From Elysia crispata (lineage: Eukaryota > Mollusca > Gastropoda > Plakobranchidae): a stretch of DNA of 64,000 nt. The DNA lies in the NCBI GenBank assembly GCA_033675545.1, contig JAWDGP010007314.1:124001-188000 (forward strand), in the 5' to 3' direction. The position numbers and the translations under genes are program-made. The first letter of the stretch is position 1, and every line of letters starts with the position of its first letter. Positions 37,566 to 51,134 of this stretch are shown here, piece by piece. The notes beneath the pieces were generated by a model. It searched no databases. It saw only the letters and a program-made list of their open reading frames with translations, and was not told where the DNA came from.

Positions 37566-39840
37566 ACATGCAAAATGGTCATTCGCTTTTAAAATCGTCT
37601 CGTTCATTTCCTTGTAAAAGTACGTCTTCTCTGAGAAAATGCTAGCCTTGATGTGCAATATATGCAAAACAGGTATCGTCGGTTGAAAGGTTGAAAGTGG
37701 GCTGTTTTCCAAGCCGCCAAGTTCCTCTCCCCTGAAATGCCAGTGGCCGATCGATAAGGGCGACCACCAACAGGGCAAACCCAATCTAAGTTAAAGCCCA
37801 TGGCTACAGGGCGAGTAGCAGGGCACGTCAGGTGTGGGGACTCCTTGTTTTGTAGCTGCCGAAAATATCTCGATTTTTTTTTATTCAGGAAAAACAGTAG
37901 GAAGGCAAGCGAAATAAGTATGACCTTAGAGACTATTGCGTCAAAAATATTTCTTGATTCGTCTCAATGTATGAGTTGTGTATATAGAGAGGAATGGTAT
38001 CTTGACGCTTTTCAAGTTTATTTTTTTTTTTTTTAAATTGGAAAATTAGTCATATTTTTCCTTTCAAGGGTTGATTTTTAAAAAAAAGAATTAATGTTTA
38101 CTTTTACAGTTTTAGTGAATGTGGAGTGATGTTGCACCCCTTACATTATAGTAGACGCTAAGAAAGTTTCGAAGGCCAATGTTTGTTTTATCTTGCTAAA
38201 ACTGAACGACTAAAGAACTTAATTTTTCCCAAATAACCTTGTGTGAAGAAAATGCCGAATGCACCTTAGTTTTTTTTATTTTTAAAGAAGATTTAGCTAT
38301 TAATTACAGTTTAAAAAAAACCAAATGTGACTTTTATATTTGATTGTTAAAACTTACGCACTTTATATTAGATTCAGCCTGTGTCATGTTGACTTTACAA
38401 AATTGCAAATAGAAACAAGAAAATATGGTTAGTATTGTTAAGAAGAATCACAACCATCTTCCCCTTATTTTAACAAAAAAACAAAAAAACAAAAAAAACA
38501 AGAAAAAACAAGAAAAAACAAAACAAAAACAACAACAAACAAACAAAAAACAAAAACAAAAAATTTTGTACAGATGACAAAAAAATGTAAACTAGATTTT
38601 TATCAATGAAATAATTTCATTAAAATAGATTTGGTGATGAAACCATAAGCATTCTCCTGGATTTTCTTAACCTATTTTCTTAGTTTAAATGCATTTTATA
38701 GACATGTTAGCGCATAATCATGTTTCTTTCCACATTCACTTTCTAATCTCTCTCTCTTACACATACACACTTTCACTTTCTCTCTATAATTCTAGTTCTT
38801 TTTCTCTCTTTTTTCCCTTTCTCTTTCTCAAGCTATCTGTCTGTTTGTTTGAATGTATGTCTCACCTCTGCCCCCACTCAAATTTACCTTCTTACCACTC
38901 GCTATTTTTTTTCTTTTCCAAATATGATTTCTTTATTAATGAAATATTCTAATAGCATTCATCTCATATAATCTTCTTTTGATTTCCATGTAAAACCATC
39001 TGCAACTGAAATGTTTTAGAGAGCGCCCTAATTCTTTTTACACAGGTATTACATAGAGTTTATGAGTATCAAATACTTCCTGGTAATTTCCAATTATACC
39101 AACAAATGATATTTTCATACCCACTGCAACTATGTTGCTTTAATATTCCATCACTTTCTTTATCTCCCTGTCTCTCACATTTTGTCTCGTATCTCTTTCT
39201 CTGTCTGTCTCTGCTCTTTCTATTTGTCTTTTTGTTTTCTCTTTCCCTCCTACCCTGTCTCTATTTTTGTCTCCTGATCTCTCTGTTTCTGTCTCTCTCC
39301 ATACCGATTCTCATTGTGATATAAAGATTTGAATACAAAAATAATGATATGAAATGTAAATTAGGCATGGAAAGAAATATATTTTCTGTAGCTAATTCAG
39401 CCATAAATATGGATGATAATTATAATTCTTCATTTGCACTAACTATCAGCAGAAAGAAGTTCATGACAAGCTATGAATATTTCTGGCATCATAATGAATA
39501 ATTTATAATCATTTCGTGTCAGTGCCCTGAAGAGATTCTATTTATCATAATTAATCGCAGCGAAGCGTGTAAGCTGAAGCCAGTTCAATAAGTCATTGAT
39601 CAAGTACAGAGACTGTTTGTGCCTTGGAGAGAACTTAAATTGGGCATTTGGAAACAGCTGTCAAAATAGAAGTTCAGCACTGAATAAAAACATATCCACA
39701 TATAGATCTAGTTGTGAAAAATACATTTCAATTTTATTCTTGATTAAAATTTTCGATTCTGGTTTAACTCATACATTTACATTTCATTTAAAAAAGATTA
39801 AATACGAACAAACAAAATTCAATCAAGTATAAATTCTATT
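37566..39840. other. Non-coding DNA with A/C-rich and pyrimidine tracts
   Basis: No gene is recognised. The interval 37640-37860 is more GC-rich and complex, with short open frames on both strands that match nothing I know. A CAAAA-type tract occupies 38476-38570. Imperfect TC/TCTG pyrimidine tracts lie at about 38740-38850 and 39150-39300, looking like old decayed relatives of the pure arrays elsewhere. Confidence 0.55.
38476..38570. repeat. (CAAAA)n-type A-rich tract
   Basis: About 95 bp made of runs of three to eight A separated by single C or G, on the plus strand. Confidence 0.85.
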
Positions 39841-39863
39841 AAGCAATACTTTTAGATGCACCG

Positions 39864-39916
<53 letters not shown>

Positions 39917-39993
39917 GATCTCTAAACCAAACAATAAGCAATATTTTTAGATGCACCGGGTATATATATAATATGGGATCTCTAAACCAAACA
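39841..39993 (+). repeat. Tandemly duplicated (TA)n cassette
   Basis: A cassette with left flank TAGATGCACCGGG and right flank GGGATCTCTAAACCAAACA encloses a (TA)n core and occurs twice: 39841-39933 (TA core about 50 bp) and 39935-39993 (TA core about 14 bp). The flanks are almost identical, so this is a recent tandem duplication in which one TA core expanded or contracted. Confidence 0.9.
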
Positions 39994-42977
39994 TCCTATT
40001 TTTTAAAAAAGTATTTTATGATTGTGGTAACTTTGATCCTTTTTTAAAAGCGTTAAATGAGAGACAACTTAATTCCTTGCATTTAGTTGTATCGCAGTTA
40101 AAATCTCGTTTATCTTACATTTCAAAACCTTTCTTTAAGTAATTCTTTAATGAGTTAAATGCATCGATGCTGAGCATGTGAACCAATTTGATTAAATGAA
40201 TTGCTTAGTTGTACATTAGGAAGAAGAGCGTCATGACAGTTTCCCTTTTCAATTATTGTCTTAGGTAATTATGTCAGGTTTATGCTTTTTTTTAACAACA
40301 CGATTGTCATCATTCAACAAAAAACATGAAGACTTGAAGCAATCTAGCTTCTTATTGGGAGTTATGTGGTGTAAGTAAAACTCATAAGGCGGACGACGGA
40401 TAAAAGATAAATTCTGATTCTTAATATTTCCAGACAGTATAGAACTTTTCCGGAGAGATTTCACACTTCATCTTCATATTTTACCGATAAGTATTCGATC
40501 TTCTTTTGATCATAGGAAATTGTCATGGGATTTGACATGAAGTCGCTGATCAACAAAGAGAGAGATAATTAAAAGTGTTAGCTTAATCAAGACAACTTTC
40601 GAAGGTCGTCAGCAGAGCTTATGACACAAACTCAAAACTATACACCGACGCATTTTTTTGTCTTTTACTGCCATCAAATTGCCCTACAGCTCTCAGGGTG
40701 AGCAATTTTTTTTAAAGTCTACGTGGCAAAAAAATTGATGTATAGAGGATTATTAATTTTATTGCAGTATTATTTGTCTCTGATTACCAAGATCTTTGAA
40801 CCAAGTAAAAAATAACATTTTGAAAGTCAAGACACTCTTAACCATTTGGATTATTTTAAAACATTTTAGTTTACCTTGCGGGGAATATCATTTGACTTAT
40901 TAAAAGACTTACACAAAGGTTAAACGACAAGGGATCTTCCTCTATGTCACATGATATTAGGTTATTTAATCCTCTGATCGACTGCAAATTTGTATCCCGA
41001 GAGTTCTCAAAATACTTGTCAAAGAAAATATTAATCTCTGCTTGCCTGTGAAAGGAATTGATTTGTATCATATGATCACTTATTATTTATTTCAATAGGC
41101 GCTTAGCCATTTAGACAGTACAAAAAGAAAATTAATTTTCAAAGAAGAAAAATGTACAATTTTTAATAAAATTTTATGACGATGAAACAGAAGCCTTGTT
41201 CCTTGTTATATTCCTACTGGTTCACGCACAGTAGTTTATAATGAAATTGAAACCTTAAGACGGATGCTTCTTTATCCAGTCTACTATTTTATTTGACCTA
41301 GAACAAACTATGGTAGCAAGGTAAGACAAATAGTAATTTTGTGAAAGAACAGACCCCAACTTTATTTACGGAAGCTGAAAATTAATGTGAGTTCAGGGAA
41401 CACAATTTCCCCTCGTACGCTGAAACTTATTTGATATAATAAATGTTTAAAGCAAACACAGCATTTCATTAGTGCATGCAATATCGAGTTTCTGAAATTG
41501 ATTTTTATTACAGGACTAGAGATTACCGATTGCCCCCATATGGACGATGAATACAAAACTAATCTATTGTGTAAAGGTTATCACCACAAGGGATTTTAGT
41601 CGAAGGTTGAATTGTTAAAGATTAGAATGTAATTCAATATTTTATCTCTACAGTTTGCAAATATTTTCAACTTTGTCTAACGCTTCAATTTTCAACAGTT
41701 TATTACTTCACAGCTTGAATGTTGCATAAAACTTTTTGTAATGTTTGCGCTGTTCTCCAAAGTAAAGACGGCTTGTTTAATCTAAACCATATAATATTTC
41801 AATCAAAATACCTCGGAGGCTAATACATTAATCCTCTTAATACATTAGTCCTTAAAATTTTCAAATCTTCAAATGGATAAACTTTGACTATCTGGTGGAC
41901 AAACAGGAGGAGATAGCGCTATTTTATTTTCTTTATTATGCAACGGTTTTCCGTTTTATAATCATAGCAATGTTAACCCTTTTATTCCCATTCCTGTCAC
42001 ACATTTTTTAAGAATTCACTCCTGATTTCTTTCCCAAAGCCGTAGTTGCAAACAAAACTTGTCATTTGAAAAGAACGAAATTTTCCTATAATCTGCGCCA
42101 TTGAAAAATGCCGAAACAATTATTAATTATGTAAGATTCCGTCACTTTTTTCAAGTTATTTATCGCTTTCGGTAAACTAACACTATTTACCTATTCAAAT
42201 GATTCACAAAACAATTCAGCAGAATGCTTGCTTCAACGAAAATAATGGCTTAATAATGAATTTTTTTGAGATTATGTTTCTGTTCTTTATTTTAGAGAAA
42301 GAGAAAAGATTGCCAAAATAGCTTTTCAAACCGGAAAATAAAAAAGTAAGGGTTTAAAAGATTATTGCGAGAAATAGAATTTAACTAGTATTTGTTACTA
42401 AAGTTGTTTTTTTTAAATCATTGCATTTTTTGCTTCTTGTTAAATTTATACGAAGCCACGAAGATAAATCATTAGAAACTTTGTGCAAAAGAAATATCTG
42501 GTAACCGTATTGTGTGTTTAACAATAGGAATTATTCTTTTTCGTTTTCAAGTTACATAATTGTTAGCTCTGTTCTGCCCAAAACGTTGACGTATTACACT
42601 TATTGTATAAAGACAACTGAGGATAACGTCAAATTAAAGTCACATACCGCAAAACATAAAACCATAACTGTTTCGTAAGAAAATATCTTTTAAATTTAAC
42701 GAAAACTGTACCTTAGAAGATTACTTCACCGACTAATGGGCCAATTATTTTAGGAATTTGTCCTTTTTCCTCTCCAAGTATGACCGACATAACAGTTATA
42801 TTTCTCAGCTAATTAATTCAGTTCAAAACATAATGGCTGACAATGGAACTCTCGATACCTTTCAATAACATGAATAAAATAAGCCCCAGCCTTTTGCTCA
42901 CTTGAAGCAAATGTTAGGCTTATTTTTAGAGGTTTATTTTGTAAGCTGAAGAGTCATATTTATGGTTTTTTTTCCTT
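39994..42977. other. Non-coding AT-rich DNA
   Basis: No gene, SINE head or long repeat recognised over about 3 kb. All open frames are short and unremarkable. Confidence 0.6.
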
Positions 42978-43140
42978 GTAATGCCTTAACTGCAAAACAT
43001 TAGCTTGTGTAAATAATCGAGCATGTTTATATTTTCACTATTAAGTGAATGGTCTAGTTTTCGACATGATTAAATGCTGTCGTCATAATTATAATTTACA
43101 GAGACCATTGAGAAATAAAAAAGGAAATTGAAAGGTAAAT
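42978..43140 (+). repeat. 163-bp direct repeat, copy 1
   Basis: It begins GTAATGCCTTAACTGCAAA and matches 43183-43345 along its whole length with about a dozen substitutions and no net length change (roughly 93 % identity by eye). It contains no open frame of note, no A or B box and no terminal inverted repeat, so its class is unknown. Confidence 0.92.
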
Positions 43141-43168
43141 CTGAAAGTTCAGACTTGGGTGAATTTTG
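43139..43168 (+). repeat. 30-bp inverted repeat, left arm
   Basis: The reverse complement of this stretch occurs at 43482-43511 without mismatch. Weaker similarity continues inward for about 15 bp on each side with one indel. This arm lies in the 42-bp spacer between the two 163-bp direct repeats. Confidence 0.88.
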
Positions 43169-43182
43169 CAAGAAAATGCCCA

Positions 43183-43345
43183 GTAATGCCTTAACTGCAA
43201 AGCATTAGCTTGCGTAAATAATCGAGCATGTTTATATTTTCACTGTAAAGTTAATGGTCTTGTTTTCGACATGATTAAATGCTGTCGTCATAATTATAAT
43301 TTACCGAGCACATTGAGAAATAAAAAAGGTAATTAAAAGATAAAT
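43183..43345 (+). repeat. 163-bp direct repeat, copy 2
   Basis: Second copy of 42978-43140, offset by 205 bp. It lies between the two arms of the 30-bp inverted repeat. Confidence 0.92.
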
Positions 43346-43481
43346 GTGTCCATGTTATGCTGCTCATTTAAGGGAATAAAAAAAGAGAAACAGCTAATCT
43401 TTACCTTAGCAATGTAATTCTCATGCGCCGAAGACAAAATACATCTCATTGACTCTTCTTGACACCGTCCCATTTTTCTCA

Positions 43482-43511
43482 CAAAATTCACCCAAGTCTG
43501 AACTTTCAGAT
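43482..43511 (-). repeat. 30-bp inverted repeat, right arm
   Basis: Exact reverse complement of 43139-43168. The sequence between the arms (about 313 bp) contains the second direct-repeat copy plus about 135 bp of unique DNA. Confidence 0.88.
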
Positions 43512-43664
43512 GTGCCTATCTACTTGATTCTCCTTTCGCAATCCTTCCCTCTCCCTTCCGAAATTCTCTCTCTCTCTCTCATTCACTTTCTCCCTCCCCC
43601 CATTCCGTGTCTTATCTTTATCTATTTCTCCATCATCATTTCTCTCTAACTGCTTCTCTGTCAA

Positions 43665-46148
<2,484 letters not shown>

Positions 46149-46245
46149 AAAGTAGCCTGTTAGCTCAGTTGGATTGGCAACCCATCACCGCCATGTTTAG
46201 CGTTCTGACATAAGCGATCACTCAGGCCGGTATTTAAGAAAAAAA
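46149..46245 (+). mobile_element. SINE-like tRNA-derived head (degenerate)
   Basis: GTTAGCTCAGTTGG matches the A box and D-loop of many tRNAs. A B box is expected about 50-60 bp on; the best candidate, GGCCGGTATTTAA near 46225, is poor, and an A-run follows at once. This fits an old tRNA-derived SINE or tRNA pseudogene. No cloverleaf can be drawn. Confidence 0.35.
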
Positions 46246-46795
46246 AAGCAAAAATTCTTCCTGACTATTTGAAGTTAATGCTTATGGCATGGGCTACGAT
46301 ACATCGTAAAGTTTCTGTGCATCAATTAACAGTGGCCTCAAAGCTGTAAACTTATGCGCTTGAGTGAGATTCGCGTGGAAAGTCATCATAACTAAAATGA
46401 AAAACATAAAAAACAACAAAAAACTGTGCCATTGATGAAACACTCATGAAATCAATATTTCATTTATCTTATTCGTGTGAGTAGATGATATTTCAAATTA
46501 ATGATAATACTACTTTTTTCCATATCAGTATTCATATTTAATTAGTTAATTATAGGTTTTGCCCATGGATAAAAAGCTCATACCATTTACGGTAATTCTA
46601 TAATGGGAGAAAATGTTTTAAGAGACGTCTGGTCAACCCAGAATTGTAATTACACATCTTTTTACTTTTGAATGAAAAATTTCAGCCCGCTAGAGGTAGA
46701 GAAAGGAACACTTTGGGACTGTGGGTTGAAGTGCAATAACAAAAAATTTTAAGAAATTATATTTTTATTACTTTGAGCGAACCTGATCCTTAACT

Positions 46796-46796
<1 letters not shown>
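46246..46796. other. Non-coding AT-rich DNA
   Basis: Nothing recognisable besides short A-runs near 46410. Confidence 0.6.
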
Positions 46797-46891
<95 letters not shown>

Positions 46892-46961
46892 CTGAGAGGG
46901 AGATAGATAGATAGATAGATAGAGAGATAGATAGATAGATAGATAGATAGAGAGAGAGATC

Positions 46962-47000
<39 letters not shown>

Positions 47001-47014
47001 GGGAGGGGGGGGGG
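46797..47014. repeat. Compound (GA)n-(GATA)n-(GA)n array with poly(G) end
   Basis: About 85 bp of GA, then interleaved GATA and GA blocks (about 46900-46980), a GA block (46976-47000), and a G-rich end GGGAGGGGGGGGGG. GATA units derive from GAGA by one substitution per unit. Confidence 0.96.
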
Positions 47015-47402
47015 TAGAACAGATAGAAACAGAAAAAACAGAATAAAATAGGGTATGAGGAAGTGGTATCAATTTAGAAGAACAAACGAAACATGAATGG
47101 ACGAAAAAGTAAACTAGTTGAATAAGTAAAAAGATACGCAATATAAAGATAGATCCTTTACGAGCTGGTAAAGACATGTGGGATAATTCGTAATCTGAGG
47201 AAGGTGAATCTAGACTCCACTAAGTCCATTAATATATGAATGGTAAAGAGATCTGTAACCCTATTTAAAAAGGTCAGACGTAGAGCCTGAACTCAATGAC
47301 TTGACGTACAGCTGCAGCACTTAACAGGTCATAACGAAAGCCGTCAATCAAAGTGCAGTGTTTGTTCCTTTCACAAAATGGGAATGGTATTTTTCGTAAA
47401 GA
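47015..47402. other. Unique sequence
   Basis: About 390 bp with no recognised feature. Minus-strand open frames across it mostly run in from the neighbouring GA array. Confidence 0.55.
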
Positions 47403-47463
47403 GGGCGTGCTAAGTCACGTGCCGTTGTTTTTCATTATCCAAGAAAGACTAAGAGTATATAAG
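47403..47463 (+). promoter_or_regulatory. GC-box-like, E-box and TATA-like cluster
   Basis: GGGCGTG (47403-47409), a canonical E-box CACGTG in TCACGTGC (47416-47421) and TATATAAG (47456-47463) lie on the plus strand within 60 bp. The TATA-like site predicts initiation near 47487. No coding sequence with a good start follows, so this is a motif cluster and not a demonstrated promoter. TATA-like strings are common in AT-rich DNA; the E-box is the less expected part. Confidence 0.22.
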
Positions 47464-48755
47464 TGAGGATTTAACGAAAATACCTTTTTCACCCGTAAAA
47501 TTCGTCAAATATATTACTCTTTTTTTTTTCATTATGAGTTTGCCGGAAATTTAAAAAAATGAAAGAGAAAAATAGTACATACACCGATGCAGAACAGCTG
47601 CTGTGCTCTATCTATTTTCATATAAAGTGTCATTGTTTTTGGAAGGAATGAGACATGTCGGTTGAGTCCTTTTGATCCTTATAGAGTTACGTCACCGAAG
47701 GCCACAGTTCCTAAAAAAAGCATCCAGTCAATAAAAAACAAGAATTGGGTTTTTATGCATGTAGAGCTTAGATCCAATAAAAAAGACAACAAACTTTAAA
47801 AGTTTTTTTTTCTGAAAGAGCGAACTTTATAGTGTCTAGAAAAATAAGAGAATAAGCCAAGAATCAAGAGCATTGTTGATCCGTATTTATAATCTAACTA
47901 GACCTTGATCTATTCAACAATATTAGGAATTTCTCACAAATTTCCATGCTGATTTTTAAAAAAAATGAAAACGATAAGTAATGGTATCCTTATACGCCCC
48001 CCACCCTCATCCCGCTCGGAAAAAAGTACAAAAAAAAAAAAAAAAAACCTACGACCCCCGCCCGAAGCAAGATCTTTAGCTTTTCTCCTGGCGTGTCTGG
48101 TTTCCAAGTGGGTTGCTAAGAAAGCTGTTGACAGATTTCAGTGGACTTTTTTCACGTGTTTGTGTACGGTGTGTGTGTTTAAGATGGTTAAGGGGAGGAG
48201 GAAAATGGAGGCCACAAAGGCCTCGTCCATAGCCTATCCAGATCTCAGACCTACTTTCACTTTATTCAATAAAACCTCGTCAGCAAGGACAGAATAAAAA
48301 TAAAAATAGAATAAATGAAGATGTTGTGGCTCTAACTGATATCGGACAATCCTCTACAGTTCTAAAAGCAAGCCTTTTATCTGTAAACTAGATTCGCTTC
48401 CGAGCTTGGATTCCTAATCTCGCAAATGTTAGGAGATGCAAAGAATCCTATGCAATAATGATAGTACAAAACTAAGTCATTATCTTTCTTTTTTATTCGT
48501 AAGAGCTTTGTTTTGCAACTTTATTTTGATTTGTTCCTTTTGTTAATTTGCCGTTAAAGAAACTTTCAGCTTTCTTCTCTATTTATACGTCCTGCTTTCG
48601 CCATTTTCTTGCTTACTTTGATGAAAGAAGGAATAAATAATTGATCTATAATCTATATCCTTAGAGATCTTTGGAGATGCTTGCATTCTTATCAATATGT
48701 CTGCATGATATCTATCTAATTACCATTCTACCATTACCCTTTATATCTGTCCACT

Positions 48756-48756
<1 letters not shown>

Positions 48757-48786
<30 letters not shown>
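48757..48786. repeat. (AATC)n tract
   Basis: About seven AATC units with one AACC unit, leading into ATCT units. Confidence 0.85.
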
Positions 48787-48860
48787 TATCTATATATCTG
48801 TCCATTTAACTATCTGTTTAACCATCTATTAATTCATCCATCTATCTACAGAATCATTTG

Positions 48861-48861
48861 C

Positions 48862-48911
<50 letters not shown>

Positions 48912-48912
48912 C
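48861..48912. repeat. (ATCT)n microsatellite
   Basis: Thirteen pure ATCT units. On the minus strand this is GATA-type, the same motif family as the array at 46.9 kb. Confidence 0.95.
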
Positions 48913-49383
48913 TGTTTTATGCGCTTATCCGATGGACTAACAATCAATCGGTGTTATTCCTCCCGGCCAGGATCCCGTTTTTCTCAAAGTTCCGAGGCAT
49001 GCGCACGCACGGGTGTTATTTTAACAGCGGTTTTCCTCCTCTTCCCGCTCCTCTTCTTCTCACGCACTACGCCATAAAAACTAAGCTTCTTCAAGTTCTA
49101 ATTAACTTGTGACACGTGCCTTTCAGAGTTAATTGCGTTGTTCAGGAGTGGTCAATACTTTTTCATAAAGTATAACGTTAATGGCATGCGGTATAATTCC
49201 TTTTCGTACTTTCTCACCCCTACCTGGCCTTGCTTAGATAAATACACTTTCGGCAATGCATCATACAGCGATGCTTAATACGTAGTGCCTCTTAACAAGG
49301 CACGATGTTCACTTTTACGGCATATGCGAACTCATATAGATATGCCAGTACTTAGTCCAATGACAGGCACAAATCATGATGTC

Positions 49384-49531
49384 TTCTTGGTCTAATGCAT
49401 TTAGCAAATGCAAGAGAAGTTTTATTTGGTCTTATATATTATGCAAATGCAAGAGAGATTATATTGGTCTTATACATTATGCAAATGCAAGAGATATTTT
49501 ATTGGTCCAATACATTATGCAAATGCAAGAG
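49384..49531 (+). repeat. 38-bp minisatellite with POU octamer and ATTGG
   Basis: Three units of 38-39 bp (49402-49440, 49441-49478, 49479-49516) are flanked by partial units at both ends. Each full-quality unit starts with ATGCAAATGCAAGAG and has TATTGGTC about 23 bp on. The perfect octamer ATGCAAAT occurs at 49441-49448, 49479-49486 and 49517-49524, all in one orientation and 38 bp apart. ATTGG is the reverse of a CCAAT box. The period is not a multiple of three, so this is not a protein repeat, although a plus-strand open frame runs through it. Confidence 0.9.
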
Positions 49532-50812
49532 GGCGCCATTGAGGAAGAAGTGAGAGTGCTTCAAAGTCCCGAAACGAACTCTCGTCGTCTTTCCCTGCCA
49601 GTTGATTTTCTTTCACAACAATGTAATGACACTTCATAATAACATGTGGCATTAAAAATAGTTGGCATTTGAAGCAAGAAAAACATCACTTTAAACCCCC
49701 TTTGTTTCTTTGATAGCGAAAAATTAAATTCAGAATAAAACGAGCGTGTTCTATTTAGGGTTGAATTACTGAGATTTTTTTTCTTGAGAGAAAGTTAGGT
49801 TTAAAATCTGAATTCGAAGGAAGATGGCGAAATTATTGCGATGCTCTAAAAAGAGATGGAGAAATGCAAAATAAAAAAAGAAGAAGAAGAAGAAGAAAAA
49901 CCTTAAAGGAAGAAGGGGATTAGGAGAAGAAGCAGGATTTGTTTGGACGTCAAATCAATATTTTGATTGTGTTTAGAAAAAAATAATATATAACAAATCC
50001 TTGTTCCGGGCCTTAGAATTAGAAATGTCAGAATGTCAGAATAAATGTAGAGATCCGTTTTTCTCCTTCGGATAAAAATGCCTCTTCATCGTGAGATCAA
50101 TGCTTCGATTGTGTTATCTTGTGGTAGTCGACGGAACTATAGCAGTCCAGAACAACGCAAATTTACCTTCTCCAGCCATGTGTATTCAGATCAAAGACAC
50201 TCATGTACGCAACATCGGACAGTAAACAACGGGCGTTGTTCAGTACTGATAGCTCGCTGTTGCTGCCTTCTCGTGTTGGCCGAACGTGATGAACCCATCC
50301 GCTCACACTGATCACTGGAGAGCCCCGCTCTTTATCGGAGATCACTGATAAGGCAATTGTTATACAGGACACTGCTAATATCGATGTTTAAATTTCTATT
50401 GACCAGATAATAATTAGAGCATCGGTTATCATGACTGTCGTGCCAATTGGGGTAAAAAGGTATCAATCGATTCTTTAATATTTCCGATAGATCCGCAGTG
50501 CGGCTTTGCTTGAATGCGTAGTCTGAAATTGTTCCGAAAATCACTTTTACATTCATCTTCGGGATAAGTGAAGTGATATAATTTTATCATATCATAACCA
50601 ACCGTATATATATCAGGGTACGCTAAAGTACCCTTTATAATTGAGTATAGTTTTCAAAACATTCTTAGATCTAAATCAGAGAGGATGGTGGTTAAAAAGT
50701 ACTAAAGATGACTCTTGGGAAAATTATGAACTCCATTCAAAGTGAACGAAAATAAAGAAAAGGTTCGTGATAATTAAATCCCTTTATTTCAATTACCACG
50801 TTCTTTCAAAGA
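49532..50812. other. Unique DNA, no supported gene
   Basis: A short (GAA)n run lies at 49877-49896. Open frames at 50078-50311 (plus), 50163-50372 (minus) and 50332-50556 (minus) overlap in moderately GC-rich DNA. The second ends in an AAG/GTAAAT donor-like site on the minus strand. None matches a family I know. Confidence 0.45.
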
Positions 50813-50832
50813 GGGTGGGTGGGTGGGTGGGG
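50813..50832 (+). other. Compact G-quadruplex motif
   Basis: GGGT repeated four times, followed by GGGG (20 bp). Five G-tracts of three or more are separated by single T loops, the class known to form very stable parallel quadruplexes. It stands alone, not inside a longer microsatellite. Confidence 0.85.
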
Positions 50833-50864
50833 CAACTGGGTTCATAACAAATTGATCTACGAGT

Positions 50865-51134
50865 TTACCTGTTGAAAGAGAAAAATACGCTCCGTAACTC
50901 AGTGTCGAAGATTATTACTCCGGACACAATCCATAAGCGTTTTAAAACCTCTCCTGAGTTTGTATTGGGGTTATTTAGAGCTGGAATGTGTACTGTAGAT
51001 AAACTGTATCTCATTCTGATATTGAGCGATAACCTTGTTTGCCGCCTTTTGACGGAAGTTATAAAATCTCGTGGCGCATCTCGTTTAACGGTGTTTAAGA
51101 GGCTCATATAATCTAGACAAGTGATGAGAAACAC
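50865..51134 (-). other. Possible splice-bounded open frame (unrecognised)
   Basis: The minus-strand frame is open for 89 codons. On that strand it is preceded, near 51113, by a moderately pyrimidine-rich stretch ending in TCTAG, and it closes at an ACAG/GTAAAC donor-like site near 50871. That would make an internal exon of about 240 nt. Base composition is less AT-rich than the surroundings. The plus strand is also open over most of the interval, no domain is recognised, and no second exon can be linked to it. Coding status is open. Confidence 0.2.

Larger units (their letters stand above)
47464..49383. other. Non-coding DNA with ATCT tracts
   Basis: No gene is supported. The 110-codon plus-strand frame at 47965-48297 is interrupted in character by a poly-Lys stretch from an A-run and matches no family I know. 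Tetranucleotide tracts lie at 48757-48786 (AATC) and 48861-48912 (ATCT). The interval 48950-49080 is more GC-rich with several CpGs. Confidence 0.5.

Noticed and set aside
49376-49639. 87-codon plus-strand frame across the octamer minisatellite.
   Set aside because: The repeat period is 38 bp, not a multiple of three, so units are read in different frames. The frame is incidental.
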